The notes: generated by a model not told the origin, from the letters alone. A DNA stretch of 64,000 nucleotides from Cordylochernes scorpioides (GCA_030710605.1 CP092875.1:66330216-66394215); one strand, 5' to 3'. Positions 11,071 to 21,275 are shown, counted from the stretch's first letter. Numbers and translations are program-made.

Positions 11071-11672
11071 TATCCTTTATTGCCAAGTTAAACTACAATA
11101 GACGCCTAAAGTAACCAGACTACTTAACTCCTTGCATCCTTACATCATTTACATACTATTTATTTGGATTTGGTCTTATTACCTTGTGTTTATAATCTTT
11201 AATCCAAATTGTGCCTTATCATCCTTATATCCTATTTATAAATTCAATTGCCATCTATCGATAAAATTTGAAACAAATAAATGTATTGGAAATGAGTTTA
11301 TTTTCAATAATTACAGCAAATATTATCTCTACAGACCTTACTGCAATGATATAAGTTATTGGATGAGAGGGCTTGTCTCATCTCTCATCCAATAACTTAT
11401 ATCATTGCAGTATGGTCTGTAGAGATAATATTTGATGTTATTATTGAAAAGAAAAACATTGCCAGTAAAATATTTGTTAAAAAAATTATCGATATAAATG
11501 GCAATTGAATTTATAAATAGGATATAAGGCACAATTTGTATTATAGATTATAAACACAAGGTAATAAGACCAAATCCAAATAAATAGTGTGTGAATGATA
11601 TAAGGATGTAAGGAGTTAAGTAGTCTGGTTACTTTAGGCGTCTATTGTAGTTTAACTTGGCAATAAAGGATA
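11071..11672. repeat. foldback element (family F), ~300-bp arms
   Basis: Arms 11071-11369 and 11382-11672 are reverse complements, separated by the 12-nt loop GGCTTGTCTCAT, one change from the reverse complement of the loop at 7531-7542. Contains 'ccttactgcaatgatataag' and 'atttggtcttattaccttgt'-type sequence shared with 7374-7660 and 22411-22560. Non-coding; an open frame at 11132-11395 merely crosses the arms. Confidence 0.9.
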
Positions 11673-12029
11673 TAGTACTGTATATACTATATTTATAGCA
11701 CCAATAAGTTTAAGTAAAACTATGCAAATGTGCTACAACCAAGAACAAATATACAAAGACACAACACACTAGATGGCGCTCCGACATCTAAAAATGCTCA
11801 TGTGAGGGGTCAGGATATGTCTTTTTGTTTTAAATACCATTATATATTATTATAAACAACGCTTTTTATAAAATTATATTTTCTTCTAAATTACAAAGTA
11901 AAGAACATAACAACTACAATTTATTTCTCCCGTGTGCACCAATATTTAAAAAATATATTTTATTTATATATATTTATTATAAAAAAAAAGATGCACCGTA
12001 TGAGAAGAACATAAACTGAACAAGGTTTA
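11673..12029. repeat. left part of tRNA-Glu unit, copy 2 (split by Gypsy)
   Basis: Matches 21330-21550 and 8955-9120: 'ttatagcaccaataagttta', 'tgtgctacaaccaaga' and the 'accaatatt' block. It ends at the Gypsy target site GTTTA (12025-12029). The unit resumes at 16329. Confidence 0.75.
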
Positions 12030-12152
12030 TGTTTTAATGTCCGTCCATACAGAGAGCAACATAACAACTGACTCACCCGTGCAGCCGAGGTCACGCTCCG
12101 CTGCGTCACGTGGGGAAACATAGGTACATGTTTCTTACATGTTCTCAGCACA
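12030..12152 (-). repeat. 3' LTR of Gypsy
   Basis: 123 bp, TG...CA ends when read on the minus strand, identical by eye to the LTR at 16206-16328. An ATTAAA-like poly(A) signal lies near its end. Short for a Gypsy LTR. Confidence 0.96.
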
Positions 12153-12163
12153 TCCCCCTTTTT
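12153..12163 (-). other. polypurine tract
   Basis: Minus-strand AAAAAGGGGGA directly next to the 3' LTR, the expected primer for plus-strand DNA synthesis. Confidence 0.85.
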
Positions 12164-12212
12164 AAGACTTGAAATATATATATACATTACAAACTTTAAA
12201 TGCATAATATAA

Positions 12213-15200
12213 CTAATAATGAAGGCGATCCACAGGTTTAACAATTCGTCCACTCCGGGTTCTTATCTGGCCGTCTTCTGAGTCGTTAGAGGGATGATCC
12301 ACAACTGGGGTCTTTTCATTTTCAACCAGTTCCTCCCCCGAAAAGGTCGGCGTCGATGGGTCGGCTGGATATTGCACTGTAACTCCTTTTCGTAGATGGA
12401 ACCTGTTTCGACGTAAAGTCCCAACTGGAGTATCAACCATATACGACCTTGGTGTCGATGCTTTCTTCTTTACAATCCCCCAGGTTCGCGTATCTGTAAT
12501 CCAAACCGTGTCACCTTCGGATAGCTCCTCCATGTCCGTAGCTCCGCAGCGTCGATCATATCTGGATTTCATATCCTTTCTCCTTCTCCCCTCCTTTCTT
12601 TTCAGGGTCTGAGAGTCCACCAACTTTGGATTAAGATTCTCTGGTGCAATTGGCAAGGTCGTTCGGAGTTTACGTCCCATGAGAAGCTCAGCAGGGCTGT
12701 AACCGTTCTCCAAAGGGGTCGATCGATACTCCAGGAGTCCAAGCGATGGGTCTAGATTTTTCTTGAGGATCATCTTAGCAATTTTCACACCTGCTTCTGC
12801 CATCCCATTGCTCTGCGGGAATCGAGGACTTGAAGTGACATGTAGGAATCCGTACTGCCTTGCGAAATCTGCAAATTCACGAGCAGCTTCAAATTGCGTC
12901 CCATTATCGCTTACAACAGTTTCTGGTATTCCATGTCGGGCAAATATGGATTTGCAACCACGCACCACCACATTGGCTGTGAGCCGATCCAGCTGAACCA
13001 CTTCAGGAAATCGAGAATAATAGTCAATGACGACTAGATACCACTTATTCTCGAACTTGAACAAATCCATTCCAATCTTTTGCCACGGTCGTGTAGGAAA
13101 GTTGGTTGGTATCAAAGGTTCATGTTTTGAGACGGCTTCCTGGATACAGACACTGCACTTTCTGACCGTTTCCGCGATCTCCTCCGAAATTCCAGGCCAC
13201 CATACCGTCTCACGTGCGCGAAGTCTTGTTTTTGTAATCCCGAAGTGCCCAGCGTGCAACTTCTCTAGGATCTCCAGTTTCATACTTGCTGGAATAACAA
13301 GACGACAGCTACGCATCAGTAGTCCATTTTGAACGCCGAGTTCATCCTTGACATGCCAATAAGAGAGCAGAGCCGGTGACATCTTCTTCTTATCTGGCCA
13401 GCCTTTCTCAAGGTAGTTGACTACTGCTTTCAGGGTCGTATCCTCTTGTTGAGCTTCAAAAATCTTCGTCAACATCTCGTCTTTGTCGGTTATACTCGAG
13501 AGAACTGCATTTATATGCGCTGAGGTTTGCCGTTCGTTTTCACCTCCCTCGGTTGTAAGAAGTGGTTGTCTGGATAATGCATCGGCGTCGAGCAGCTCCT
13601 TTCCAGGGATATGCACTATTTCGAAACCAAACCTCATCATACGCATTCGGAAACGTTGCAGTCTTGGGGTCAGCGAACTCAATTCTTTCGTCGAAAATAG
13701 AGGAATGAGAGGCTTATGGTCGGTCTCAATGCGGAAACGCTTTCCAAGCAGGAAATCTTGAAAACGTTCGCAGGCCCATGTAATTGCGAGAGCCTCTTTC
13801 TCGATCTGAGCATATCGTTTTTCGGTAGGTGTCATAGTTCTAGAAGAATAAGCAACAGGTCGCCAGATTCCATTCTTACCTTCTTGCTTCAGTACCGCTC
13901 CCAAGCCATATGAAGATGCGTCGGATGACACCATAGTTGGTTTCCTGACGTCGTATGCTGCCAAGATGGGTTGAGTCGTGAGCAATTCTTTCAACTTTCG
14001 GAATGCTCGCTCCTGGCTGCAATCCCAAACGAAGTCTTGACCTTTCACCAACAACTGGTTCAGTGGAGCCACAATTTCAGATAAATTTTCCACAAAGCGT
14101 CCCAGATGGTTCACCATGCCAATAAATCTTCTTACGCCATGAACATCGGTCGGAGCAGGCATCTTCGCCACCGCTTCGATTTTCGCTGGATCTGGTCGGA
14201 TACCGTCTTCATCCAGTATGTGCCCAAGAAAATTAATTCTTGGCACGCCGAAGACACACTTGGCCTTGTTTAGTGTAACTTTCGCCTCTTTCAGTTTTCG
14301 GAGCACTAAACGAAGAATTCGATCGTGAGTCTTGGATTCGGAGGCAAATATCAGGATATCGTCCAGGTAACACATTACACCGTCCATGCCTCGCAAGATT
14401 ATTGACATAACCTTCTGAAAATACTCTGGGGCGAGTGAGATTCCAAATGGCATCCTGCAGTATTCATCTCTCCCAAAAGGAGTGATGAAGGTCGTTAAAT
14501 GCTGGCAGTCCGGGCTCAACGGAATCTGGTGAAAGCCACTGTTCGCGTCCAGTTTCGAAAAGAATCTTGCTTCCCCCAGTTGCCCCAGCATGTGCTCCAC
14601 CACTGGCATGGGATGCACTTCGCGCTGTAGATGTTCGTTCAGCCTTGAGAGATCCACACAGAGTCGTATGTCGCCATTCGGTTTACCAGCAATCACAGTC
14701 GGTGCACACCATTCAGTCGCAACGTTAACTTGTGCTATGATTCCCGCCTTCTCGAGCTCTTCCAATCTTGTTTTGAGCTTTTCCATCAAAGGTATTGGTA
14801 CCAGTCGAGGAGTATGCACAGCATATGGTTTTGCTCCAGGTTTCAATTTGATTTCGTAAGGGTTTCCGATCTGTCCCAGTCCTTCAAATACTTCAGGGAA
14901 TTCCTTGATCGGGTTAATTCTCGTCGCAACCACTTCAATCCGCCTCGCCAGGTTCAAGAGCTCACATGCCCGGCAACTCAGAAGAGGTTCACTCAAACGA
15001 CGAATGACATAAATCTTCTCCTTGATTTCATAATTGCCATTTCGCAGCGTTGATATAAACATACCCACAGTCTGAAGTTCGGAGAATTCAGCAGCTCTAA
15101 TGTTGATATCACTTTCCACTAGTCGTTGCTGTCCCATTATCTTCTTGAAGAGACACAGAGGAACACATGTAACATCCGCCTGGGAGTCGAGCTTGAACTT

Positions 15201-15785
15201 CACCTTTTTCCCGTTCACTTGGATTTCTGCTGTCCATCGCCTCCTGCACTCGTCTTCATCATTATCGAGATTAGATGAATCCTCCACAGCTGAGACTTCC
15301 AGGAGAAAACCAATTTCTTCATCAAGTTCAGAAACAGCTTTGACTTCCGCAGTCTTCGCCTGCTTATCTGGGCAGCAATTTGCAAAATGGCCTGTTCTTG
15401 AACACAGGTTACATTTCTGTCCTTCAGCACGGCAAGCCTGTCCTTCCCTGTGGGTGAAACCTCCGCATTTTGGACATCGTGATCTTGTTTTGGCTGACTT
15501 CTCCTTCTTCCTCGAAGGCTGCTGTTGTTGTTTCGGTGATTGCTTCTTCGAATTGAACTTCACCTGATTGACCTTTTGGCTCGCTGAGGGACGCTGCAGG
15601 TCGACTTGCTGCTGTCGAACGGCTTCCTGCTGTCGAACCAATTTCACCGCCTTTTCCAAAGTCAGTTCGCTGTCCAACTGCATTCTTTCAGATAAAGCTT
15701 TGTCCCTCACTCCAACCACAATTCGGTCACGGATCAACTGCTCCTGAAGACCCTCAAATTCGCAACTATCAGCCAATTTGTACAA
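12213..15785 (-). CDS. Gypsy gag C-terminus and pol polyprotein
   Basis: 1190 codons. In order: end of capsid; two zinc knuckles (C104-C107-H112-C118, C125-C128-H133-C137); aspartic protease with active site D200-SQA in place of the usual D-S/T-G-A; reverse transcriptase with catalytic YLDD at about 473-476 (VMCYLDDILIF); RNase H (SSDASSYGLGAVL, then YAQIEKEALAI and ETDHKPL); integrase with HHCC zinc finger (HAGHFGITKTR, CSVCIQ) and D,D,E core (GMDLF, VVSDNGTQFEA, QSNGMAEAGVK); and a C-terminal basic region (GDTVWITD). No internal stop. Stop codon 12215-12213. It overlaps the gag frame at 15734-15785; the two should be one frame, so translation of this part depends on a gag start that is now out of frame. 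Confidence 0.96.
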   Translation of the reverse strand: MYKLADSCEFEGLQEQLIRDRIVVGVRDKALSERMQLDSELTLEKAVKLVRQQEAVRQQQVDLQRPSASQKVNQVKFNSKKQSPKQQQQPSRKKEKSAKTRSRCPKCGGFTHREGQACRAEGQKCNLCSRTGHFANCCPDKQAKTAEVKAVSELDEEIGFLLEVSAVEDSSNLDNDEDECRRRWTAEIQVNGKKVKFKLDSQADVTCVPLCLFKKIMGQQRLVESDINIRAAEFSELQTVGMFISTLRNGNYEIKEKIYVIRRLSEPLLSCRACELLNLARRIEVVATRINPIKEFPEVFEGLGQIGNPYEIKLKPGAKPYAVHTPRLVPIPLMEKLKTRLEELEKAGIIAQVNVATEWCAPTVIAGKPNGDIRLCVDLSRLNEHLQREVHPMPVVEHMLGQLGEARFFSKLDANSGFHQIPLSPDCQHLTTFITPFGRDEYCRMPFGISLAPEYFQKVMSIILRGMDGVMCYLDDILIFASESKTHDRILRLVLRKLKEAKVTLNKAKCVFGVPRINFLGHILDEDGIRPDPAKIEAVAKMPAPTDVHGVRRFIGMVNHLGRFVENLSEIVAPLNQLLVKGQDFVWDCSQERAFRKLKELLTTQPILAAYDVRKPTMVSSDASSYGLGAVLKQEGKNGIWRPVAYSSRTMTPTEKRYAQIEKEALAITWACERFQDFLLGKRFRIETDHKPLIPLFSTKELSSLTPRLQRFRMRMMRFGFEIVHIPGKELLDADALSRQPLLTTEGGENERQTSAHINAVLSSITDKDEMLTKIFEAQQEDTTLKAVVNYLEKGWPDKKKMSPALLSYWHVKDELGVQNGLLMRSCRLVIPASMKLEILEKLHAGHFGITKTRLRARETVWWPGISEEIAETVRKCSVCIQEAVSKHEPLIPTNFPTRPWQKIGMDLFKFENKWYLVVIDYYSRFPEVVQLDRLTANVVVRGCKSIFARHGIPETVVSDNGTQFEAAREFADFARQYGFLHVTSSPRFPQSNGMAEAGVKIAKMILKKNLDPSLGLLEYRSTPLENGYSPAELLMGRKLRTTLPIAPENLNPKLVDSQTLKRKEGRRRKDMKSRYDRRCGATDMEELSEGDTVWITDTRTWGIVKKKASTPRSYMVDTPVGTLRRNRFHLRKGVTVQYPADPSTPTFSGEELVENEKTPVVDHPSNDSEDGQIRTRSGRIVKPVDRLHY

Positions 15786-16123
15786 TGAAGGATGAATTCG
15801 TCCACTGGCTCCCGATCCTCTTGGATTCTTGAATTAAATTTCGCACGTTCGTAGATAATATTCTTTCTGACACAGAAGTGGCTGTCGAACGCCTTGAGGA
15901 CGGAATCAATTTTCGTTGCCTCTTCTTCCTTTTCGAACTTGAAGGTCCTGAATATATCATCCGCGCGGTCGCCCATCAAGTACATGAACAAATCGATCTT
16001 GTCCGCCTCCTCTTTCTTCTTCATTCCACTGACCACGAGGTATCGTTCGAATCTCTTCCTCCATTTGGGCCATTCGTTGGGAGTCGAGAAGTCGAAAGTT
16101 TCTGGAGGTTGAATCTGAGCCAT
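15734..16123 (-). pseudogene. Gypsy gag N-terminus, frameshifted
   Basis: Starts MAQIQPPETFDFSTPNEW at 16123 and runs through the conserved capsid N-terminal region (WRKRFERYL, YLMGDRADDI). At about 15784 one T appears to be missing: the frame leaves ...DEFILH into unrelated residues, while the downstream ORF resumes with YKLADSCEF, the expected continuation. The site is inside conserved capsid sequence and lacks a slippery heptamer with a pseudoknot, so a disabling deletion is more likely than programmed frameshifting. Start chosen because it is the first ATG after the primer-binding site and matches family N-termini. Confidence 0.9.
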
Positions 16124-16185
16124 GTTGAATTATCTTCCAAGGTACGCAAAAATCGATATTTTGCAAAATACGGGTTCGTATTTTA

Positions 16186-16205
16186 TCCAGTTACCGCTGC
16201 CACCA
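16186..16205 (-). other. Gypsy primer-binding site
   Basis: Minus-strand TGGTGGCAGCGGTAACTGGA directly follows the 5' LTR. It begins TGG, complementary to the CCA end of a tRNA. I could not name the primer tRNA. Confidence 0.7.
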
Positions 16206-16328
16206 TGTTTTAATGTCCGTCCATACAGAGAGCAACATAACAACTGACTCACCCGTGCAGCCGAGGTCACGCTCCGCTGCGTCACGTGGGGAAACATAGG
16301 TACATGTTTCTTACATGTTCTCAGCACA
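16206..16328 (-). repeat. 5' LTR of Gypsy
   Basis: 123 bp, identical to 12030-12152. Carries the promoter for the minus-strand element; no separate TATA box stands out. Confidence 0.96.
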
Positions 16329-16394
16329 GTTTATATCGACACGTTCTATCAATCAAAATTTTATTTCTACGCGTTCTTTGCTTAAAAAAAAAAA

Positions 16395-16466
16395 TTCCCA
16401 CGCCGGGAATCGAACCCGGGCCTTCTGGGTGAAAGCCAGATATCCTAGCCACTAGACCACGTGGGA
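16395..16466 (-). tRNA. tRNA-Glu (anticodon TTC), copy 2
   Basis: Same 72-nt gene as at 9176, with TTC anticodon, intact stems and T-run terminator (plus-strand A11). It lies 66 bases outside the Gypsy 5' LTR, so the retrotransposon cut the repeat unit but left the tRNA intact. Confidence 0.96.
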
Positions 16467-16559
16467 GCACGTTCTTTTAATCGTTATTTATCTCTTTTAT
16501 CAACAATTAAAAGATAAGAATGTTGATACATTATATTTTATAGATTATAATTGCTGGGA

Positions 16560-16830
16560 AATTAAATATTCTAACACCTGATCGTGCAAATGAAAGTTAC
16601 TGATGACTTTCACCATCTGTCGTAATAATTATCAATTAATCATTGATTTTTTTTTAAATCCAGAATGTTGGTCAAATACATTTTTCCTTAATAAATCAAG
16701 AAAATCCAATTACGTTCGGATATCAGAGTGTTGGCCCTGTTCAGTATTGGACAGGCTTTACCTTAAAGACCAAAAAGGTTGGTCCTTGAGGCTTCCTACA
16801 AAATGAAGGAATGGATATTCAAGGTCAAAA
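16560..16830. repeat. dispersed copy of 312-bp repeat (diverged)
   Basis: Contains 'cgtgcaaatgaaagttactg', 'accatctgtcgtaataat' and 'gaccaaaaaggttggtcctt', in the order of the 2580-3815 unit but inverted. The same block follows the tRNA-Glu unit at 21755-22000. Confidence 0.65.
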
Positions 16831-17029
16831 GTACGTTTAAACAATAGGAAAAAACAGTTCAAAAGTGAAACCGTGCCGGAATAAGGCGGCTACATTTAGA
16901 AAATATAAAATAAGATTATAATCAATGCGTTTCTTTATTTGTTAAAAGTTCAAGTTTTCGGATCTTTATAATCCTTCCACAGGCATTCCTTCCACAGGTC
17001 GCTGATGGATTGCTCTTTCAATATATATT

Positions 17030-17130
17030 TATGAATTTGAAAATATCAACGATTATGATAAAGGACAATTTGGATTATAGATATAAGAAAATAAGAAATC
17101 CAAATAAATTAATAGTGACAATTGACAATT
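17030..17130. repeat. left half of a foldback (family F)
   Basis: 'tatgataaaggacaatttgg' and 'aatccaaataaattaatagt' match the left arm of the F element at 22411-22560. The matching right half is at 19930-20040, so the small reading frame and the LINE lie between two F arms. Confidence 0.7.
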
Positions 17131-17137
17131 AAACAAC

Positions 17138-17143
17138 TTTATT
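17138..17143 (-). terminator. AATAAA poly(A) signal
   Basis: Minus-strand AATAAA about 110 bases after the stop codon of the split 59-codon frame. Position fits a genuine mRNA 3' end, but no transcript evidence is available. Confidence 0.45.
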
Positions 17144-17327
17144 GACATCTCGTCAATCTTTACACTCAAAGGGAGTTATAAGGTAATAATAATGATAGGA
17201 ATGAAGAGAGATATTTACAATCGACGTAGCCCTCTCCGAGGGCACGTCCGGATCAGGAGCTTAAAGCCGCCTTGAATCTAGACAGAGCCCTGCCATTTGG
17301 GGAGTTCATGTTCGGAACATGTTTGAT

Positions 17328-17342
17328 GATAATGTCGAAGAA
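17328..17342. repeat. target-site duplication, left
   Basis: GATAATGTCGAAGAA, repeated exactly at 19797-19811 on the other side of the LINE. Confidence 0.93.
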
Positions 17343-19671
17343 CTCAAAGCCCTGGTTTGATCGAGAATGTTATCTAACAAAAAAGAATACTAAATCCCAT
17401 CTTAAAATCTACATGAAATCAAAAAAAGAAACAGACCGTGTTAACTATATTTCAAAAAAGAAATTCTATACTGCATTAATTAGAGATAAAAAGAAAAAAT
17501 ACTACCAATCATTGCATGTAAATTTATCAAGCAATACTCATGACTCTAAAAACTTTTGGAAAGCAATAAGCATTTATAAAAAAAGAAGTTTCATTCAAGG
17601 AAACATTTCGCTTCAAGAATGGCACCAATTTTACGACAAACTACTCTCATCTGAAACATCAACAGAATATATCCTTCCTATGTTAAATACGCTTTCAGTG
17701 GATACAGGCTTATTGGCGGAAATTACAATGAAGGAGATAATAGAAGAAATCTCGCGTTTAAAGAACTGTAAGGCAGCTGGAATCGACGAGGTACCGAACG
17801 AAGCAATTAAGCTCCTTCCCCACAGTTACTTACTGTTACTAAAGGATCTATACAACAGAATACTAAGATCAGCTGAATTCCCATCCTCCTTCTCGAAGTC
17901 TATTATTCATCCGATTTTTAAAAATGGCGATTCTGATAATCCATCCAACTACCGCGGAATCTCACTGCTGAGCAATTTCGCGAAACTATTTATAGCAATA
18001 CTTAGGTCCCGCCTAGTCAAATGGATTGAAACTAATGATATTATCCCAGAAAATCAAGCGGGCTTTAGATCTGCTCACTCATGTCAAGATCATATTTACA
18101 TATTGACATCTGTAATAATCCAACTTGCCCTAAGGAAGAAAAGAGGTAAATGTTACTCCTTCTTCGTAGACTTAAAAAAAGCTTTTGACATGGTTCCTCA
18201 CCCATTGCTATGGACAAAACTAGTCAAAATAGGACTGAATCACCGATTTGTCGACTTAATTAAATGTTATTATGAAGACATGACCGCTGCGGTTCGTTGG
18301 AACAATTCTATCACTGAATTCATTGAAATTCGTTCGGGGGTGCTCTAAGGTGACCCACTATCCCCATGCCTATTCCTACTCTTTATTAATGATTTGATTA
18401 AAATATTTGATGACTCGGGGTTGTCAGGAAGATACTTACCCAATTTCGGAAACATACACCTCCTCCTATATGCCGACGATATTGTTTTGATAGGTGATTC
18501 TAAAATAAACCTTCAATTGAAAATCAATATGCTGAAAACCTATCTAGAAACTAACTTACTAACTCTGAACGAAAACAAGTCAAGAATAATGGTTTTCCGT
18601 AATGGAGGAAAGGTGGCGCGTTCAGAAAGATGATATTGGGGTCAAAGTCCTTTAAGTGTTACATCAAAATATACGTACCTGGGCTACCCGCTAACCCCTT
18701 CGATTTCTTTCACTCAAGTTGCCTTAAATTATAGAGGCAGGACCATGGCCGCGATGGGTGCTGTGGGGTAGATTATTTTGAAGTCCAAGCTCAAATCCTT
18801 CCATGCAAGTATGAGATTGTTGGATTCTATGATCTTGACAGTCCTACTCTATGCGGCTCCAATCTGGGCACATGATCAAGCCTTAATCTTAGATAGAATC
18901 CAGGATACCTTTCTCAGACGTTTTCTGTGCCTTCCAAGCTATACTCCGGGCTATATTTTGAGGGCCGAAACAGGAAGAAACTCTCTTGATATCACAGTGA
19001 AAAAACTAACTTTAAAATTCTGGACTAGAATTCTGAAAATGGACGGCAGCAGGCTACCTTCAATTTGTCTGGCACATTTGTGGGACATTTCAATTTCTTC
19101 AAAACAGAATATCGGACTGGTAAAAAGTATAACAGAGCTACTTAATAACACCGGCTTCTCATGGCTTGTTGGATGTACAGACTTCAATATTCTACAAAGA
19201 TACTTCCCCCTAATTATTAGAATGGCAACCGATCAGTCCTTGCAGCTGGATTATGTAAGAATAAGAAAATCAATACTCTACTCTCACTATAAATACTTTC
19301 ATTCATCACCTACAATGGAATGCTATCTGAACGACAATATCCCCCTAACCTTAAATAGAATCATTGTACAAGTAAGAAGCCTTTTTGTAGTACAGAGAAT
19401 TAATCATGTTTCACTATTGAAAACTAAGACCATAAAATGCACCTTATGCAACGGTGAATTTAGTCTAGATTTTCCACACTACATGTTCTACTGTACGGCA
19501 ATGGAAGAAGAAAGAGAAATTCTTCGTCAAGACACCGGCTATAATAGCAATTCGCCTTATGTTTTAATGGCAAAAGTCGTAAAATCCAGAACCTTTGCAT
19601 TCGCTTTTTATAAATACTGGAAATCAGCTCAATCAAAATATTTAGCACTGACACCGGATCCAACTCGATAA
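17343..19671 (+). pseudogene. LINE ORF2 reverse transcriptase, three in-frame stops
   Basis: One continuous frame from the insertion point to a stop at 19669-19671. RT motifs are in order: KAAGIDEVPNE, PIFKNGDSDNPSNYRGISLL, ENQAGFRSAHSC, FFVDLKKAFDMV, SGVL-stop-GDPLSP, and catalytic YADD at 18469-18480 (LLLYADDIVLIG). A C-terminal zinc-binding motif (CTLCNGEFSLDFPHYMFYC) ends the protein. Stops: TAA 18346-18348 (where Gln is usual before GDPLSP), TGA 18631-18633 and TAG 18769-18771. No frameshift. The residues upstream of 17343 that are in frame belong to the target DNA, not to the LINE. Confidence 0.93.
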
Positions 19672-19796
19672 TTGGTCGAGGTCAATACCCAATATTTGTA
19701 TATAACTATGATGCTAATTTGTTATTTATTTATTTTGTTCTACAGGGAGAATCCTGTATGGCACGTGTGCCCAATAAAGGCTGTTGTTGTGTTGTT
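17343..19796 (+). mobile_element. 5'-truncated LINE with 15-bp target duplication
   Basis: 2454 bp. The body starts in the linker just after where the endonuclease domain should be (SKPWFDREC) and ends in a 3' UTR with two small hairpins, AATAAAGG and a (TTG)n-like tail. Flanked by GATAATGTCGAAGAA on both sides. No poly(A) tail, so the TTG repeat is the family's 3' terminus, as in the tails at 22406 and 50309. Clade not resolved; the 3' TTG repeats recall I-like or CR1-like elements. Confidence 0.93.
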
Positions 19797-19811
19797 GATA
19801 ATGTCGAAGAA
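19797..19811. repeat. target-site duplication, right
   Basis: Second copy of GATAATGTCGAAGAA. Confidence 0.93.
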
Positions 19812-19904
19812 TTTGTCGAGAAGAATCTTGTCTTCAGGCGTGAGTAGCCCGAGGAGGTGCTCCGTTTCTTCTTCGTAATAGACCGCGAGTATGATATCCA
19901 TCCT

Positions 19905-20130
19905 GACCACATTATTCTTGTTAATTAAAATTAATAGTGTGTGAGGTCTTAGTAACAACATTGTAAACGAAACTTCACACACTATTAATTTATTTGGATT
20001 AGGTTTTATTTTCTTGTATCTATATCAAAGATTAGTTAATATTTATATTCCGACAGATGGCACAAGCCATCAGTAACATGCGCCATCAGGAGATGCCTCA
20101 TTCTAAAAACTCCATATGATAGGTACTTCA
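19905..20130. repeat. foldback F, right half, plus 312-repeat fragment
   Basis: A hairpin AATAGTGTGTGA...TCACACACTATT (19933-19984) encloses 'ttgtaaacgaaac'. It is followed by the F right arm and then the dispersed 'gacagatggcacaagccatc' block. Confidence 0.7.
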
Positions 20131-20934
20131 ATAGACATTTAGCGGTGTTCACGAGCTATATTACTCAAATATATTGCCATACTGTAAAATATGTTGTAGA
20201 ATATTTATTTATACACTCATGGACGAAACTTAAAGAAGTTGTACCTTTTAACATGTATATCGAGATTCAGACAAGTCAATATTTATTATGTTAAGGTAAT
20301 ACATTAATATAAATATTTGTAAGTTACTAATGGACCAATTGGAAAACCTCTTATTCCTAGACTAAGGCTGTAGATGGATCAGCTTGGCGCAGGCTGATTG
20401 ATGATGTACACAGGTCTTGGGACACTCACACCTGAAGCAGAATTACCTGAAATCATAATGATTAACGGTTAACTAGTAATGTTAGAGATACTCAGTATAT
20501 ACATAACAGATGCTAAAAAATATTTTTATTCCTGATTAAAACAGAGATCCTCTTTATTGAGTAGAGACAAAAAATTACGTAATTTGCATAGAAAATTGCG
20601 GATGAAAAATCTAAATACTTTCAATTTATAATTGATAAAGGGGTGAACCCCTAGAAATATTGCAATTTAAGAATACAAAGAAATTAATGTGTGTGTTGTA
20701 AGATTTTTTTTCTTCTAGCAATATTGCCTAGAATAAAACCTCTCATGAGCGACCATCTACCTGAGTGAACAATTTAGTTAAATTGAGAATGAAATAATCC
20801 AACCTCTAATAAGAGACCACCCCCAGGAGTGACCCTGTTGTTAAGCCGTCTCACATAGATTCTGTAATAAATTTATAATTCCTCTCTCTCTATCATTTCG
20901 ATATGAAAGTCAAAGTCTATCAGTACATGTGGGG
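20131..20934. other. TIR-element half and unassigned DNA
   Basis: 20215-20300 is one half of the CACTCATGGAC family. The remainder, including 20730-20870 ('taataagagaccacccccag'), has no recognisable gene. Confidence 0.45.
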
Positions 20935-21275
20935 CGTAGCAGCTCCAGCGTAGATAATGATGATTGCTAATAATGATGAGGGGGGGTCAGTGGAAGGCTT
21001 TGGTTTTCGACCACAACGACCCTGGTTCAATCCTCGCATTGGACACTTTTTTCTGATAAAAAAAATGCTCCAATGGCCCCCGATTCTTGCAAAAGTCCAA
21101 CCCCCACCAGCGAGTGCAAGTAACCAAATGGAGCTCTAGAATATTTGTACCTGCAAATGTCGAGCTGCTTTTCACATGTGTAGACACGTGGTGCACTTAC
21201 AGTAAAGTAAAGCAGTCACCAACCTCTACCCACCATGATTATTATGGCCTGTACCACGTGTACTAGGAATAATAA
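20935..21275 (+). mobile_element. tRNA-derived SINE, copy 1
   Basis: About 340 bp. A tRNA-like head (B-box-like CTGGTTCAATCCTCG at ~21022) precedes a body with CCCGATTCTTGCAAAAGT and an end with CCTGTACCACGTGTAC. The copy at 51240-51555 matches throughout. No coding. A LINE partner cannot be assigned. Confidence 0.65.

Larger units (their letters stand above)
12030..16328 (-). mobile_element. complete Ty3/Gypsy retrotransposon
   Basis: 4299-bp element on the minus strand: two identical 123-bp LTRs, 5-bp target duplication GTTTA (12025-12029 and 16329-16333), a primer-binding-site candidate next to the 5' LTR, gag-protease-RT-RNase H-integrase coding, and a purine tract before the 3' LTR. LTR identity implies very recent insertion. 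A one-base deletion in gag makes this copy non-autonomous unless it is a sequencing error. It landed inside a tRNA-Glu repeat unit, about 60 bp from the tRNA gene. Confidence 0.97.
17253..19901 (-). pseudogene. 59-codon reading frame of unknown function, split by a LINE
   Basis: Minus-strand ATG at 19901 opens MDIILAVYYEEETEHLLGLL and continues TPEDKILLDKFFDII to the LINE target site. With the LINE and one copy of the duplication removed, the frame goes on without a break from 17327 (IKHVPNMN) to a TGA at 17255-17253. That totals 180 nt including the stop. A downstream AATAAA (17138-17143) makes it look like a small mRNA, a last exon or a retrocopy. I do not recognise the family. The frame may begin farther upstream, since it is open to about 19980. 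The LINE insertion now destroys it. Confidence 0.55.

Noticed and set aside
12763-15567. Several plus-strand frames of 65-155 codons
   Set aside because: All are antisense to the intact Gypsy pol and follow its codon structure.
15734-15785. Programmed -1 frameshift between gag and pol
   Set aside because: The shift lies within conserved capsid sequence before the zinc knuckles, and no slippery heptamer is present.
17272-17342. N-terminal 24 codons of the LINE open frame
   Set aside because: They lie outside the target duplication and belong to the interrupted minus-strand gene region.
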